Shown here piece by piece: positions 51,206-60,245 of a stretch of DNA of 64,000 nt. The notes under the pieces are model-generated. The model did no database searches. It was not told the origin of the DNA and saw only the letters and a program-made list of their open reading frames with translations. The DNA comes from Nocardia vaccinii NBRC 15922 (GTDB lineage Bacteria; Actinomycetota; Actinomycetes; Mycobacteriales; Mycobacteriaceae). The position numbers and the translations under genes were made by a program. The DNA lies in assembly GCF_001613305.1 (NCBI RefSeq), contig NZ_BDCC01000012.1, forward strand, positions 372,001-436,000. The letters run 5' to 3'. Numbering within the stretch: the stretch's first letter is position 1; each line of letters starts with the position of its first letter.

Positions 51206-51676
51206 ATGGCTGAACAGACCTCGACCAGCACCGCCGCGGCTACCTCCGGCGCGGATGGCAAGACGCCGACCTCGCTGTGGGTGGAGCGCACCGGGACGCG
51301 GCGGTATACCGGACGCAGTTCGCGGGGGGCCGAGGTGCTGATCGGCTCGGACGGGGTGCAGGGTGTGTTCACCCCCGGTGAGCTGCTCAAGATCGCACTG
51401 GCCGCGTGCACGGGGATGAGTTCGGACTTCCCGCTGTCGAACCGGCTCGGCGAGAACTACGACGCCACCATCCGCGTCTCCGGCGACGCCGACCGCGAGA
51501 ACGAGGTGTATCCGGAGCTGAACGAGATCGTCGAACTCGATCTGTCCGAACTGGACGAGGCCGGACGCCAACGTTTGCTGGTGACCGTGCAGCGGGCCAT
51601 CGACAAGGTATGCACCGTCGGTCGCACGTTGAAGGCCGGATCGCAGGTGAACCTGTCGTTCCAGGTGGATGCGTGA
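51206..51676 (+). CDS. OsmC family protein
   Basis: 156 residues from ATG at 51206. OsmC/Ohr fold: peroxidatic-type cysteine in IALAACTGMSSDFPLS, VSGDADRENEVYPELNEIVE, and a second cysteine in AIDKVCTVGRTLKAGSQV. Probably a thiol peroxidase for organic hydroperoxides. Equivalent of Rv2923c, which also neighbours acyP. Its stop overlaps the acyP start. Confidence 0.9.
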   Translation: MAEQTSTSTAAATSGADGKTPTSLWVERTGTRRYTGRSSRGAEVLIGSDGVQGVFTPGELLKIALAACTGMSSDFPLSNRLGENYDATIRVSGDADRENEVYPELNEIVELDLSELDEAGRQRLLVTVQRAIDKVCTVGRTLKAGSQVNLSFQVDA

Positions 51677-51951
51677 GCGATCCCGTCCGGCTCAGCGCCT
51701 GGGTGCACGGCCGCGTGCAGGGTGTGGGTTTTCGCTGGTGGACCCGTGCCCGCGCGCTCGAACTGGGCCTGACCGGATACGCGCGGAACGCCGCCGACGG
51801 CCGGGTCCACGTCATCGCGGAGGGCCCGCGGGAGCATTGCGAGAAATTGCTGGAGCTGCTGCGATCGGGGACAACTCCGGGCCGGGTGGATCTGGTTGTG
51901 GAAGACTGGGGTGCCGGCCAGGGTGAGCTCTCGGGCTTCGCAGAACGGTAA
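51673..51951 (+). CDS. acyP: Acylphosphatase
   Basis: 92 residues from GTG at 51673, overlapping the OsmC gene (GTGA). Active-site signature AWVHGRVQGVGFRWWTRARA with catalytic Arg, and GYARNAADGRVHVIAEGP with catalytic Asn. Hydrolyses acyl phosphates. In mycobacteria it sits just upstream of smc; here smc is 20 kb away in the opposite orientation. Confidence 0.94.
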   Translation: MSDPVRLSAWVHGRVQGVGFRWWTRARALELGLTGYARNAADGRVHVIAEGPREHCEKLLELLRSGTTPGRVDLVVEDWGAGQGELSGFAER

Positions 51952-51976
51952 CCGGCGGGGAACAGGGAGTAGCACG

Positions 51977-52903
51977 GTGGCAACGGAACATCCGGGTATG
52001 GAGGCGTACAGCCCCGACCCCGGCGAGGCAGGCAGCTCGCACCCCACCGAGGACTCCGAGCCCACCGCACGGATGAAATCCCCTGATCCGCAAGGTCGGG
52101 GCTTCGCCGAACCCGAGCCGACGCACCCGCTGCCGGGCATGCCGAATCCGACGCTGCCGCTGCCCGTTCTCGGTGGCGCCGATCCGACGGCAGCCCTGCC
52201 CGGTCTCGGCGGGGCGGCGGCGGATACACCCGGTTCCAGTGAGCCGGATCGGACGGTGACCGCGCCTGCTCTCGGCATCCCCGATGAGACGAAGGTCAGC
52301 CCGCAGCCCGCGGCTCCCGACATCGGCGGCGCGATCTATCCCCCACCTGATGACGACGCGCCGCGCGGCCGGATCGAACGTCAGGAACCGGGCGTCACCC
52401 AGCCTCGCCCGCCGACGGTCGCCGAGGCGCGGGCGCGGGACAAGGCGCGCAAGCGGGCCGAGGAGGCCGAACACGCGGCCGCCCTCGCCCTCGCGGAGAA
52501 ACAGCGCAAACGCAAGCGGGCACTCATCGGCGGCGCGGCCATCGTGGGCGTGGCCGCGGTGATCGGCGCGGGCTATCTGGCCTGCCAGGCGTCCGAACCC
52601 GATGTCACCGCCTACTGCACCACCGACAACAACGGCCAGCAGACCGTCGTCGACGACAACGACTGTGTCGCCGCGCAGAGCTACGCCACCAGCACCGGCG
52701 CGTACCACAGCGGACTGCCGGCGGTCTTCTTCTTCAACGGACACCAGTACCGGTACTACTACGGCGGCACCAACACCGTCGGCCGTCCTGCGGCCGGCGG
52801 TAGTTTCAGCGCACCGTCCAATGCGCATGTCAGTACCAAGAGCGGCACCGTGATTCGCGGCGGCCTGGGTTCCAAGAGCGGCGGAAAGTCGGGAGGTTCA
52901 TAG
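51977..52903 (+). CDS. Membrane-anchored protein paired with a glutathionylspermidine synthase-like enzyme
   Basis: 308 residues from GTG at 51977, with AGGGAG 7 nt upstream. The first 150 residues are proline-, glycine- and acid-rich and probably disordered; 150-185 is a charged KARKRAEEAEHAAALALAEK helix; one membrane helix follows (ALIGGAAIVGVAAVIGAGYL), then an extracytoplasmic domain of about 105 residues with YCTTDNNGQQTVVDDNDCVA, a VFFFNGHQYRYYYGG segment and a glycine-serine tail. The tail resembles the DUF1190/YgiB end, and ygiB-ygiC is the E. coli counterpart pair; family membership is inferred. Confidence 0.75.
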   Translation: MATEHPGMEAYSPDPGEAGSSHPTEDSEPTARMKSPDPQGRGFAEPEPTHPLPGMPNPTLPLPVLGGADPTAALPGLGGAAADTPGSSEPDRTVTAPALGIPDETKVSPQPAAPDIGGAIYPPPDDDAPRGRIERQEPGVTQPRPPTVAEARARDKARKRAEEAEHAAALALAEKQRKRKRALIGGAAIVGVAAVIGAGYLACQASEPDVTAYCTTDNNGQQTVVDDNDCVAAQSYATSTGAYHSGLPAVFFFNGHQYRYYYGGTNTVGRPAAGGSFSAPSNAHVSTKSGTVIRGGLGSKSGGKSGGS

Positions 52904-54067
52904 ATGCGCCGGGTGCGCGAACGGCCGCGTGCCGGTTGGCAGCGGATCATCGCCGATCAGGGCCTGGTCTTCGGCTCCCCGGGCCGCGACGTGGACGGTC
53001 GGCCCCGTCCGTACTGGGACGAGTCGGTGCACTACGAATTCGACCTGGACGAGATCCTCGCGATGGAGGCGCAGGTCGAGGTGCTGCACACCATGTGCCT
53101 GCACGCCGCCGAACAGGTCGTGCTGACCGAGCGGTTCGCCGATTTCGGTCTGCCCGAATGGAGTTGGGGCCCGATCGCCGAATCCTGGCGTCGCTCGGAC
53201 CCTTTCGTCTACGGCCGCTTCGACCTGCGCTACGACGGCCGCGGTCCGGCGAAACTGCTGGAGTACAACGCCGATACGCCGACCTCGTTGCTGGAGGCGG
53301 CTATCGTGCAGTGGCACTGGCTCACCGACGTGCACGAGGGCGACGACCAGTGGAATTCGTTGCACGAGAAGCTCGTCGAACGCTGGGGCGAGCTGCGCAG
53401 GCAGCTCCCGAAGGGCGCACTGCACTTCACCTGGTCCTCGGCCGATGCCAGCGGCGAGGACAACGTCACGACCGCCTATATGCAGGAGACCGCCGCCGAG
53501 GCCGGATTCGACACCGTCGCACTGCCGATCGAGGAGGTCGGCTGGGACAGCGAGCTGGAACGCTTCGTGGATCTGGCCGAGGCGCCGATCGAATCGCTCT
53601 TCAAGCTGTATCCGTGGGAATGGGCCCTGGACGACGACTTCGGCAAGCGCGTGGTCGACTCACTGCCGGAGACCATGTGGGTCGAACCGCTGTGGAAGGC
53701 CCTGCTGTCCAACAAGGCATTGCTCGCGGTGCTGTGGGAGATGTATCCCGGCCATCCGAATCTGTTGCCCGCCTACATCGATGAGCCGCACGAGCTCACC
53801 GAATACATCCGCAAACCCAAGCTCGGCCGCGAGGGCGCGAATATGACCATCGTCGGCGGCGGCATGGAGACCTCGACCGGCGGCGTCTACGGCGAAGAGG
53901 GCTACGTCTACCAGTTGCTCGATCCGCTACCGGATTTCGACGGTATGCGCCCGGTCCTGGGCGCGTGGATCGTCGGCGACGAGTCCGCGGGCCTGGGCAT
54001 CCGCGAAACCCCGGGCCTCATCACCGACGATTCCTCGACCTTCGTCCCGCACCGGATCGGTGCCTGA
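52904..54067 (+). CDS. Glutathionylspermidine synthase-family ATP-grasp protein (YgiC-like)
   Basis: 387 residues, ATG directly after the upstream stop, with its GGGAGG binding site inside the upstream gene. Landmarks: PYWDESVHYEFDLDEILAME, YGRFDLRYDGRGPAKLLEYN, NADTPTSLLEAAIVQWHWL, KLYPWEWALDDDFGKRV and KPKLGREGANMTIV. This is the synthetase half only, without the amidase domain of Gsp. YgiC-type proteins ligate an unknown peptide or amine; glutathione is not expected in this lineage, so the substrate should differ. Confidence 0.9.
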   Translation: MRRVRERPRAGWQRIIADQGLVFGSPGRDVDGRPRPYWDESVHYEFDLDEILAMEAQVEVLHTMCLHAAEQVVLTERFADFGLPEWSWGPIAESWRRSDPFVYGRFDLRYDGRGPAKLLEYNADTPTSLLEAAIVQWHWLTDVHEGDDQWNSLHEKLVERWGELRRQLPKGALHFTWSSADASGEDNVTTAYMQETAAEAGFDTVALPIEEVGWDSELERFVDLAEAPIESLFKLYPWEWALDDDFGKRVVDSLPETMWVEPLWKALLSNKALLAVLWEMYPGHPNLLPAYIDEPHELTEYIRKPKLGREGANMTIVGGGMETSTGGVYGEEGYVYQLLDPLPDFDGMRPVLGAWIVGDESAGLGIRETPGLITDDSSTFVPHRIGA

Positions 54068-54070
54068 TCT

Positions 54071-54120
54071 GCCTCCGCTTCGCTCCGGCGTGTTCGCGAC
54101 CCTCGAGGCTCGCCGCGACC
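54071..54120 (-). repeat. Hairpin repeat, truncated third copy
   Basis: GCCTCCGCTTCGCTCCGGCG (54071-54090) is the exact reverse complement of the last 20 bases of the two copies near 18.6 kb. It is followed by TGTTCGCGACCCTCGAGG and CTCGCCGCGACC, which on the minus strand resemble the hairpin arm of the full element. It starts 3 bp after the YgiC-like gene's stop. Confidence 0.65.
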
Positions 54121-54160
54121 TGGCGTTCCATCGAAGGTTCACCGCACGAAGTGGCGACGG

Positions 54161-54646
54161 TCAGCCGCGACGTTCGGCCAGCCGGGCAAGCAGGCGCTTG
54201 TGTACGCCGGGCGGGAGCATGTCGGTGACGTCCCCGCCGAAGGCGGCGACCTCCTTCACCAGGGAGCTGGACAGGTAGCTGTAGAGCGGGTTGGTCGCGA
54301 TGAAGAAGGTGTCGACGCCCGAGAGCTTCTTGTTCATCTGCGCCATCTGCAGCTCGTAGCCGAAGTCGGTGGCATCGCGCAGTCCCTTGACGATGGCGGT
54401 GAGGCCCTGTTCCCGGGCGAAATCGACCAGCAGGCCGTGCCAGGATGCCACCCGGACGTTCGGCAGATCCGCGGTGACCTCGCGCAACATCTCGATGCGC
54501 TCGTCCACGTCGAACATGCCCTGCTTCTTGTTGTTGATCAGCACCGTCACGACGACCTCGTCGAATTGCGCTGCCGCGCGGGCGAAGACGTCCAGGTGTC
54601 CATTCGTCACCGGATCGAACGATCCGGGGCACATTGCTCCAGCCAT
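54161..54646 (-). CDS. coaD: Phosphopantetheine adenylyltransferase
   Basis: 161 residues. [20 protein letters not shown] contains the nucleotidyltransferase TxGH motif as [24 protein letters not shown] and [16 protein letters not shown] are typical. Penultimate step of coenzyme A synthesis. Convergent with the YgiC-like gene. Confidence 0.97.
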   Translation of the reverse strand: MAGAMCPGSFDPVTNGHLDVFARAAAQFDEVVVTVLINNKKQGMFDVDERIEMLREVTADLPNVRVASWHGLLVDFAREQGLTAIVKGLRDATDFGYELQMAQMNKKLSGVDTFFIATNPLYSYLSSSLVKEVAAFGGDVTDMLPPGVHKRLLARLAERRG

Positions 54647-54701
54647 GCGGTAATTCTGGACTCCCCTTCGCCACGACGGGGCCGCGGCCCCCGGCGGATC
54701 G

Positions 54702-55220
54702 TCAGAAGACCCAGAGACGCAGGCTCAGGAAACGCAAGGTCCCCACTGCCGCGGTGATCACGATGACGGCGATCGCCTCGGCGATATCGCCCATCCCGGG
54801 AGCCACCACGTCCAGCAGGGCCAGCGCCGCCGACGTGATCGCCAACCCGGCCAGGGCCAGGCCGCCCCCCTCTATCTGGGCGGCCGGCCAGCCGACGCGA
54901 TCGGCGGCGTGGAAGGTCAGGCGACGATGCAGTTCGTTGGCGATCGCGGTACTCACGACCGAACCGATCAGATTGGCCACCTGCGGTCCCTCGCCGTAAC
55001 TGGCCATGAACAGCAGGAAGTATCCGACGTTGCTCAGTCCGCCGACGACGGCGAAACGGATCAGCTGAGCCGGCCACCGGTCGCTACGCAGATAGTCTCC
55101 GAGCCGGCCGAACGCGCCATGAAGCCGGGTGGCCACGATCCGCTCGGGTTCGGTGGATGCAGCGAATTCGGGCTCTGGGGTCACCCCCATGCCCGGATCC
55201 GCCGGATACAGCACAGCCAT
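54702..55220 (-). CDS. GtrA-family membrane protein
   Basis: 172 residues from ATG at 55220. After about 45 polar residues there are four membrane helices: [60 protein letters not shown] and [20 protein letters not shown], with RLTFH and FLSLRLWVF as in GtrA proteins. Such proteins help move polyprenyl-linked sugars for cell-wall glycans. Start less certain. Confidence 0.85.
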   Translation of the reverse strand: MAVLYPADPGMGVTPEPEFAASTEPERIVATRLHGAFGRLGDYLRSDRWPAQLIRFAVVGGLSNVGYFLLFMASYGEGPQVANLIGSVVSTAIANELHRRLTFHAADRVGWPAAQIEGGGLALAGLAITSAALALLDVVAPGMGDIAEAIAVIVITAAVGTLRFLSLRLWVF

Positions 55221-55447
55221 CGTGATTCCGATCAGGACATCGCCGGGCCGGGGCCCGGCTGATCTACCGCTCGGTAAGAATTTAGCACTCAACCGGAGAG
55301 ATTTCCTCCACTTGTTTGTGTGGGATAGGAAACACCAGCCGACACACCGCCGGTGAACCCCGGGGGCACCGCCGGTACGAGGCACACTGGGCTACGACGG
55401 CAGAGATGTTCGCCATCGCAAGTTCGGCAGGAGAGTGGGGTCAGCAG

Positions 55448-56194
55448 ATGTACCGCGTATTCGAGGCACTCGACGAACTCGTCGCGATCGTCGAAGAGGC
55501 ACGCGGGATCCCTCCCACGCGCAACTGCATCATTCCCCGCGGTGACGTGCTCGAACTCCTGGACGACGTACGCGAGGCGATCCCGGGCGAACTGGACGAC
55601 GCCCAGGATGTGCTCGATCACCGGGACAAGATCGTCAACGACGCCACCGACTCCGCCGAGAACACGGTCACCAGCGCGAACGCCCAGGCCGATCAGACCG
55701 TATCCGCCGCGCGCGAGGAGGCCGACCGCATTCTCGCCGACGCCAAGGCACACGCCGACCGCATGGTCGCCGAGGCCCGCGCGCACGCGGATCACATGGT
55801 CGCCACCGCCACCGCCGAGGCCGACCGGATCGTCACCGAGGGCAAGGCCGAATTCGACGCCGTCACCGGTCGCGCGCGTGCGGAGTCCGAGCGGATGATC
55901 GCCGCCGGTCAGTCCTCCTACGAACGTTCGGTCGCAGAGGGCCAGGCCGAACAGGACCGCATGGTCCAGCAGACCGAGGTGGTGCGGGCCGCGCACGCCG
56001 AATCCGCGCGGCTGATCGATTCGGCGCAGGCCGAGGCGGACCGGTTGCGCGGGGAGTGCGACCAGTACGTCGACGGCAAACTCGCCGATTTCGAGGAGAT
56101 CCTGCACGGCACGATGCGCATCGTGGACCGCGGGCGGCATCAGCTGCGCACCGGCACGGGCATCCCGGATTACGCCGGCGACTTCCGCCGCTGA
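55448..56194 (+). CDS. DivIVA-like coiled-coil protein
   Basis: 248 residues. YRVFEALDELVAIVEEARGI and the following 45 residues are globular; then an alanine- and acid-rich coiled coil (about 60-225) with an 8-11 residue cadence of EADRI, HADRM, HADHM and EADRI segments. Homologue by position and length of Rv2927c, described as a cell-division initiation-like protein. An in-frame ATG at 55406 is possible. First gene of the run leading to mutM. Confidence 0.85.
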   Translation: MYRVFEALDELVAIVEEARGIPPTRNCIIPRGDVLELLDDVREAIPGELDDAQDVLDHRDKIVNDATDSAENTVTSANAQADQTVSAAREEADRILADAKAHADRMVAEARAHADHMVATATAEADRIVTEGKAEFDAVTGRARAESERMIAAGQSSYERSVAEGQAEQDRMVQQTEVVRAAHAESARLIDSAQAEADRLRGECDQYVDGKLADFEEILHGTMRIVDRGRHQLRTGTGIPDYAGDFRR

Positions 56195-56297
56195 TCCGGC
56201 AGGTTGCCGCGTCATCGAGGCGATTTCGGTTCGACCAGGCGTATTCGGTATCGTGGACTGGTTACCCATCCATGCCTACAGGTGAAGTGAGTTCGTG

Positions 56298-56900
56298 ATG
56301 CCCGCCGACTCCGGTCCCGGTTCGCGTCGTCGTCCGCGCGACGCGGGTTTCGTGCTGGATACACGCAGTCTCGGACGCAAACCAGGCTCGATGAAGACAC
56401 TGCGGCGTTCGGTGACCGTGCCGGACAGGATCGGGCTGGACCTGATCGCCATTCCGGCCGATGCCGAGGTGGATCTGGACCTGACGCTGCAATCGGTCTC
56501 GGAGGGCGTCCTGGTCACCGGTTCGGTGACCGCGCCGGTCGCCGGGGAGTGCTCACGCTGCCTGGAATCGTTCACCGACGAGGTCGTTTTGCAGGTGACC
56601 GAGCTGTTCGCCTATCCGGACAGCGCCACCGAGCAGACCACCGAGGAGGACGAGATCTATCGTCTCGTCGACGACATGATCGATCTCGAACCGGTCGTCA
56701 GGGATATGGTCGGCCTGGAACTTCCGCTGCAACCGCTGTGCGAACCGGACTGTCCCGGATTGTGCGCCGAATGCGGTGTGCGGATGGCGATTGCGGGTTC
56801 TGATCACCGGCATGAGATACTGGACCCTCGCTGGGCTGGGCTCGCCAAATTCACGGCCGAATCCCCCGGCACGGGCGGCACCGCCGCCGACCTCAATTAG
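56298..56900 (+). CDS. DUF177 (YceD) family protein
   Basis: 200 residues from ATG at 56298, with an adjacent GTG alternative. DAGFVLDTRSLGRKPGSMKT at the start; GSVTAPVAGECSRCLESFTD with CxxC; LQPLCEPDCPGLCAECGVRM with four further cysteines, a zinc-binding pattern. YceD family members are encoded with rpmF and are linked to large-subunit rRNA metabolism. 63 bp upstream of rpmF. Confidence 0.93.
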   Translation: MPADSGPGSRRRPRDAGFVLDTRSLGRKPGSMKTLRRSVTVPDRIGLDLIAIPADAEVDLDLTLQSVSEGVLVTGSVTAPVAGECSRCLESFTDEVVLQVTELFAYPDSATEQTTEEDEIYRLVDDMIDLEPVVRDMVGLELPLQPLCEPDCPGLCAECGVRMAIAGSDHRHEILDPRWAGLAKFTAESPGTGGTAADLN

Positions 56901-56963
56901 ACGTAGACGGATTTCCCGCGGGCCCGCACAGGTCCGCAGGAGAGAATTTAAGGAGAAGCAGTC

Positions 56964-57146
56964 GTGGCCGTTCCGAAGCGCCGGATGTCCCGTTCCAACA
57001 CCCGCTCCCGGCGCAGCCAGTGGAAGGCCACCGCGCCGACCCTGATCACCTGCCCCAACCGGGCCTGCGGCGAGAAGACCCTCCCGCACATCGCGTGCCC
57101 GAACTGCGGCACCTACAAGGGCCGCCAGGTCGCTTCGGCGGTTTGA
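56964..57146 (+). CDS. rpmF: 50S ribosomal protein L32
   Basis: 60 residues from GTG at 56964, with AAGGAGAAG 4 nt upstream. [20 protein letters not shown] start and two CxxC-type zinc pairs (CPNRAC and CPNC). This is the cysteine-containing, zinc-bound L32 form. Confidence 0.97.
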   Translation: MAVPKRRMSRSNTRSRRSQWKATAPTLITCPNRACGEKTLPHIACPNCGTYKGRQVASAV

Positions 57147-57165
57147 TCGCACCGGCAGCGCAGAA

Positions 57166-57900
57166 GTGACCGCCAGTAAGGACCGCGCGGACGCACCCGC
57201 CGTGGGTGAGTCCGCCGATCACGCAAGCCTGCTCGAGGCACTCGGCGTCGATCTGCGCGAGGATCTGCTGCGCCTGGCCCTCACCCACCGCTCCTACGCA
57301 TACGAGAACGGTGGTCTGCCCACCAACGAACGCCTGGAATTCCTGGGCGATTCGGTGCTCGGCCTGAGCATCACCGAGCGGCTGTATCTCGAGCACCCGG
57401 ACAAGTCCGAGGGTGAGCTCGCGAAGCTGCGCGCCAGCGTGGTGAACATGCACGCGCTGGCCGAGGTCGCGCGCGGGCTGGGCGAGGGCGGCCTGGGCCG
57501 GCATCTGCTGCTGGGTAAAGGCGAGGAGATGACCGGCGGCCGCGACAAGCCGAGCATCCTCGCCGACGGGATGGAGTCGCTGCTGGGCGCGGTCCATCTC
57601 GATCACGGCATCCAGGTGGCGCGCGAGGTGGTCCTGCGGCTGTTCGCCGAACTGCTCGAGCGTGGTCCGCGCATGGGCGCGGGTCTGGACTGGAAGACCA
57701 GCCTGCAGGAGCTGACCGCCGAACGCGGTATCGGCGTGCCCGCATACGAGATCACCTCGACCGGCCCGGATCACGACAAGGAGTTCACCGCGACCGCGGT
57801 GATCGGTGGTCAGGCATACGGTTCGGGTGTCGGCCGGTCCAAGAAGGAAGCCGAACAGAAGGCCGCCGGGGCTGCCTGGCAGTCTCTGAATGAGGGGTAG
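57166..57900 (+). CDS. rnc: Ribonuclease III
   Basis: 244 residues from GTG at 57166. Catalytic signature [20 protein letters not shown] near 50 and the second acidic cluster [17 protein letters not shown]-terminal dsRNA-binding domain ([35 protein letters not shown]). Processes rRNA precursors and structured mRNA. Stop abuts the mutM ATG. Confidence 0.97.
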   Translation: MTASKDRADAPAVGESADHASLLEALGVDLREDLLRLALTHRSYAYENGGLPTNERLEFLGDSVLGLSITERLYLEHPDKSEGELAKLRASVVNMHALAEVARGLGEGGLGRHLLLGKGEEMTGGRDKPSILADGMESLLGAVHLDHGIQVAREVVLRLFAELLERGPRMGAGLDWKTSLQELTAERGIGVPAYEITSTGPDHDKEFTATAVIGGQAYGSGVGRSKKEAEQKAAGAAWQSLNEG

Positions 57901-58758
57901 ATGCCCGAACTTCCCGAGGTCGAGGTTGTCCGACGCGGCCTCGCCGATCATGTGGTCGGTCATATCGTCGAATCCGTCACGGTGAAACATCCCCGCTCGG
58001 TGCGCAGACATGTGCTCGGCGGGGATGATCTGTCGGCGCGGATGTCCGGTCTGCGGGTCGAATCCGCCCAGCGCCGCGGCAAATTCCTCTGGCTGACCTT
58101 CGACGATCCGGAGATCGCGCTGGTGGTGCATCTCGGGATGAGCGGGCAGATGCTGGTCCAGCCCGCCGGTGCCCCGCTGGAGAAGCACGCGCACATCGTG
58201 GCCACCCTCGATTCGGGTGCGCAGCTGCGGTTCGTGGACCAACGCACCTTCGGCGGCTGGGCGCTGCATCCGCTGGTCGAGGTCGACGGCACCCCGGTGC
58301 CCGAAGCGGTCGCGCATATCGCCCGCGATCCGCTGGATCCGCTGTTCGACGCCGATGCGGTGGTGCGCAAGATGCGCGCCAAATCCTCCGATGTGAAACG
58401 GGTGCTGCTGGATCAGACCGTGATCTCCGGTATCGGCAACATCTACGCCGACGAGGCCCTGTGGCGGGCCGGCATCCACGGCGAGCGCAGCGCTGGCAAA
58501 CTCACCCGGCCCGCACTGCACGGGCTGCTCACCGATGTGCGGACGGTGATGTCCGAGGCGCTCGGCGCCGGCGGAACCTCCTTCGACGCGCTGTACGTCA
58601 ACGTGAACGGGCAGTCCGGCTATTTCGAACGCTCGCTGGCCGCCTACGGGCGCGAGGACGAGCCGTGCCGCCGGTGCGGTGCGCCGATCCGGCGGGAGAA
58701 ATTCATGAACCGGTCCTCCTACTCCTGCCCGCGCTGTCAGCCCCGTCCGCGACGCTAG
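57901..58758 (+). CDS. mutM: Formamidopyrimidine-DNA glycosylase
   Basis: 285 residues. [14 protein letters not shown] with catalytic Pro2 and Glu3, [15 protein letters not shown] (Lys region), [19 protein letters not shown], and a C-terminal zinc finger CRRCG-x-PIRREKF to CPRCQ. Removes 8-oxoguanine and related lesions. Starts immediately after rnc. Confidence 0.97.
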   Translation: MPELPEVEVVRRGLADHVVGHIVESVTVKHPRSVRRHVLGGDDLSARMSGLRVESAQRRGKFLWLTFDDPEIALVVHLGMSGQMLVQPAGAPLEKHAHIVATLDSGAQLRFVDQRTFGGWALHPLVEVDGTPVPEAVAHIARDPLDPLFDADAVVRKMRAKSSDVKRVLLDQTVISGIGNIYADEALWRAGIHGERSAGKLTRPALHGLLTDVRTVMSEALGAGGTSFDALYVNVNGQSGYFERSLAAYGREDEPCRRCGAPIRREKFMNRSSYSCPRCQPRPRR

Positions 58759-58837
58759 CCGCGAAAACCCGACGGTTGCGGATTTGCTCGCGCTACGGTC
58801 TTCAGTACGGCCACGTCCCGGCTGTTGAGGAGGACAG

Positions 58838-59482
58838 ATGCGCAAACTGACCTACTACGTTGCCTCGACGATCGACGGTTTCATCGCCACCGATGACGGT
58901 TCGGTGGATTTCTTCCCGGTCGGCGGCGATCACGTCCCGGTGATCACCGCGCAGTATCCGGAAACCCTGCCGACCAAGGTGCGCGAGGCACAGGGCCTCG
59001 ACCAACCCGCGACCACCTTCGATACGGTCTTGATGGGCCGCCGGACGCACGATTTCGGCGTCCGCACCGGAACCTCGAGTCCATACGCGCACCTGCGCCA
59101 GTTCGTGGTCTCCAGCACCCTGCCCGAAAGCCCCGCCGCCGACGTCGAGCTCATCTCCGCCGATCCGCTCGCGCGGGTGCGAGAGCTCAAACGCGAACCG
59201 GGCCTTGGCATCTGGTTGTGCGGGGGCGGCCAGCTCGCCCAGGCGCTGCTGCCGGAGATCGACCAGATCTTCCTGAAGCTGCACCCGATCGTGCTGGGTA
59301 GCGGGCGCCCGCTGTTCGGAACGGGATCGCGTCTGCCCGAACCGAATCGGTTCCGTGTGCTCACCAGCCGCGTATTCGAGGACGGCGTGGCCTTCCTGAA
59401 GTACGTGCATATCCGCCTCTCCGTGACTTCAGCGGGCTCCCCCGCCGCTTTCGCGGAACCACCGCGAACCCACCGCCGGTGA
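58838..59482 (+). CDS. Dihydrofolate reductase-family protein (RibD C-terminal type)
   Basis: 214 residues. KLTYYVASTIDGFIATDDGS start, TVLMGRRTHDFGV, FVVSSTLPESPAADVELISA, GIWLCGGGQLAQALLPEIDQ: the RibD_C fold common in actinobacteria. NADPH-dependent reductase of unknown substrate. GAGGAGGAC precedes the ATG. Separate from the mutM operon. Confidence 0.9.
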   Translation: MRKLTYYVASTIDGFIATDDGSVDFFPVGGDHVPVITAQYPETLPTKVREAQGLDQPATTFDTVLMGRRTHDFGVRTGTSSPYAHLRQFVVSSTLPESPAADVELISADPLARVRELKREPGLGIWLCGGGQLAQALLPEIDQIFLKLHPIVLGSGRPLFGTGSRLPEPNRFRVLTSRVFEDGVAFLKYVHIRLSVTSAGSPAAFAEPPRTHRR

Positions 59483-59635
59483 GACGCCGACCCGCACCGC
59501 TCGGCTATGGAAGTAGTCCACCAGTTCGGACGTAGCCGGACAGCCGGGGCGGGAGAACCGATCGCGAGCGCAGCCGGCCCCGGAGTTGCAAAGTTGCGGT
59601 CCCGAACCCTCGCCGGTGCACGCCATCGACTTCCG

Positions 59636-59935
59636 CTATGCCCTCGTACTCCAGAAACGTTCCGGGTGACGGCGGCCGGTCCTCCGGCGGGGGTCATCGG
59701 CACGGTTGCTGATCACGGCCTCGAAACGTGCGCGCTGCTCGTCATCGAGCCGCCGGAGGGTGGTGTCCATGCACTCCGAGTACTTCGCCCCCAATGTGAT
59801 GCTCTCACCTCTGCGTTCCCATTTGCCGACCGCTTCCACCGAGCATCCGATCCGGGCGGCGAACTGAACCTGTACGTCCCGCAACGCCGCACGGAGCGCG
59901 GCGACCTCGAGCCCGGTCCACTTGGCGATCGTCAT
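59636..59935 (-). CDS. Small XRE-type helix-turn-helix protein
   Basis: 99 residues from ATG at 59935. WTGLEVAALRAALRDVQVQF and IGCSVEAVGKWERRGESITL form an XRE HTH, and TLRRLDDEQRARFEAVI follows. Larger actinobacterial relatives carry a long C-terminal domain after this point; here the protein ends with a basic PRRRTGRRHPERFW tail, so it is a short form or a truncation. Three phased GTAC repeats lie 40 bp upstream. Confidence 0.8.
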   Translation of the reverse strand: MTIAKWTGLEVAALRAALRDVQVQFAARIGCSVEAVGKWERRGESITLGAKYSECMDTTLRRLDDEQRARFEAVISNRADDPRRRTGRRHPERFWSTRA

Positions 59936-59974
59936 CGTTCGGGCCACCTCCCCTGCCAGCCGTCTACCACAAGC

Positions 59975-60007
59975 GTACGGGTTCGGTACAGGTCCAGTAC
60001 AGGCTCG
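59975..60007. promoter_or_regulatory. Three 11-bp phased GTAC repeats
   Basis: GTACGGG, GTACAGG and GTACAGG begin at 59975, 59986 and 59997, exactly 11 bp apart, so they present on the same helix face. They are 40-72 bp upstream of the HTH gene. Likely autoregulatory operator. The remaining 60008-60245 has no gene. Confidence 0.7.
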
Positions 60008-60245
60008 GTGAGTCCTGCAAGCCCAGTCGCACCGCGATGCTGGGAACAAGCACTTCCTCGGCGAATTCTCCGGGGCCGGTGAGCGAACCACGCAACGGTG
60101 ATGGCGGCCACGGCCGCCTACCGATACCTACGTTCTCCGACCGGGGAAGCAGGGAGGCCCGCCCACATCCGCTCGATTGATGTCCGGGGGTCTCGTCGGT
60201 AAGCGGGGACGTTGTCCGCCCCGCGTGATTCAGGAAGGTTTTCCC

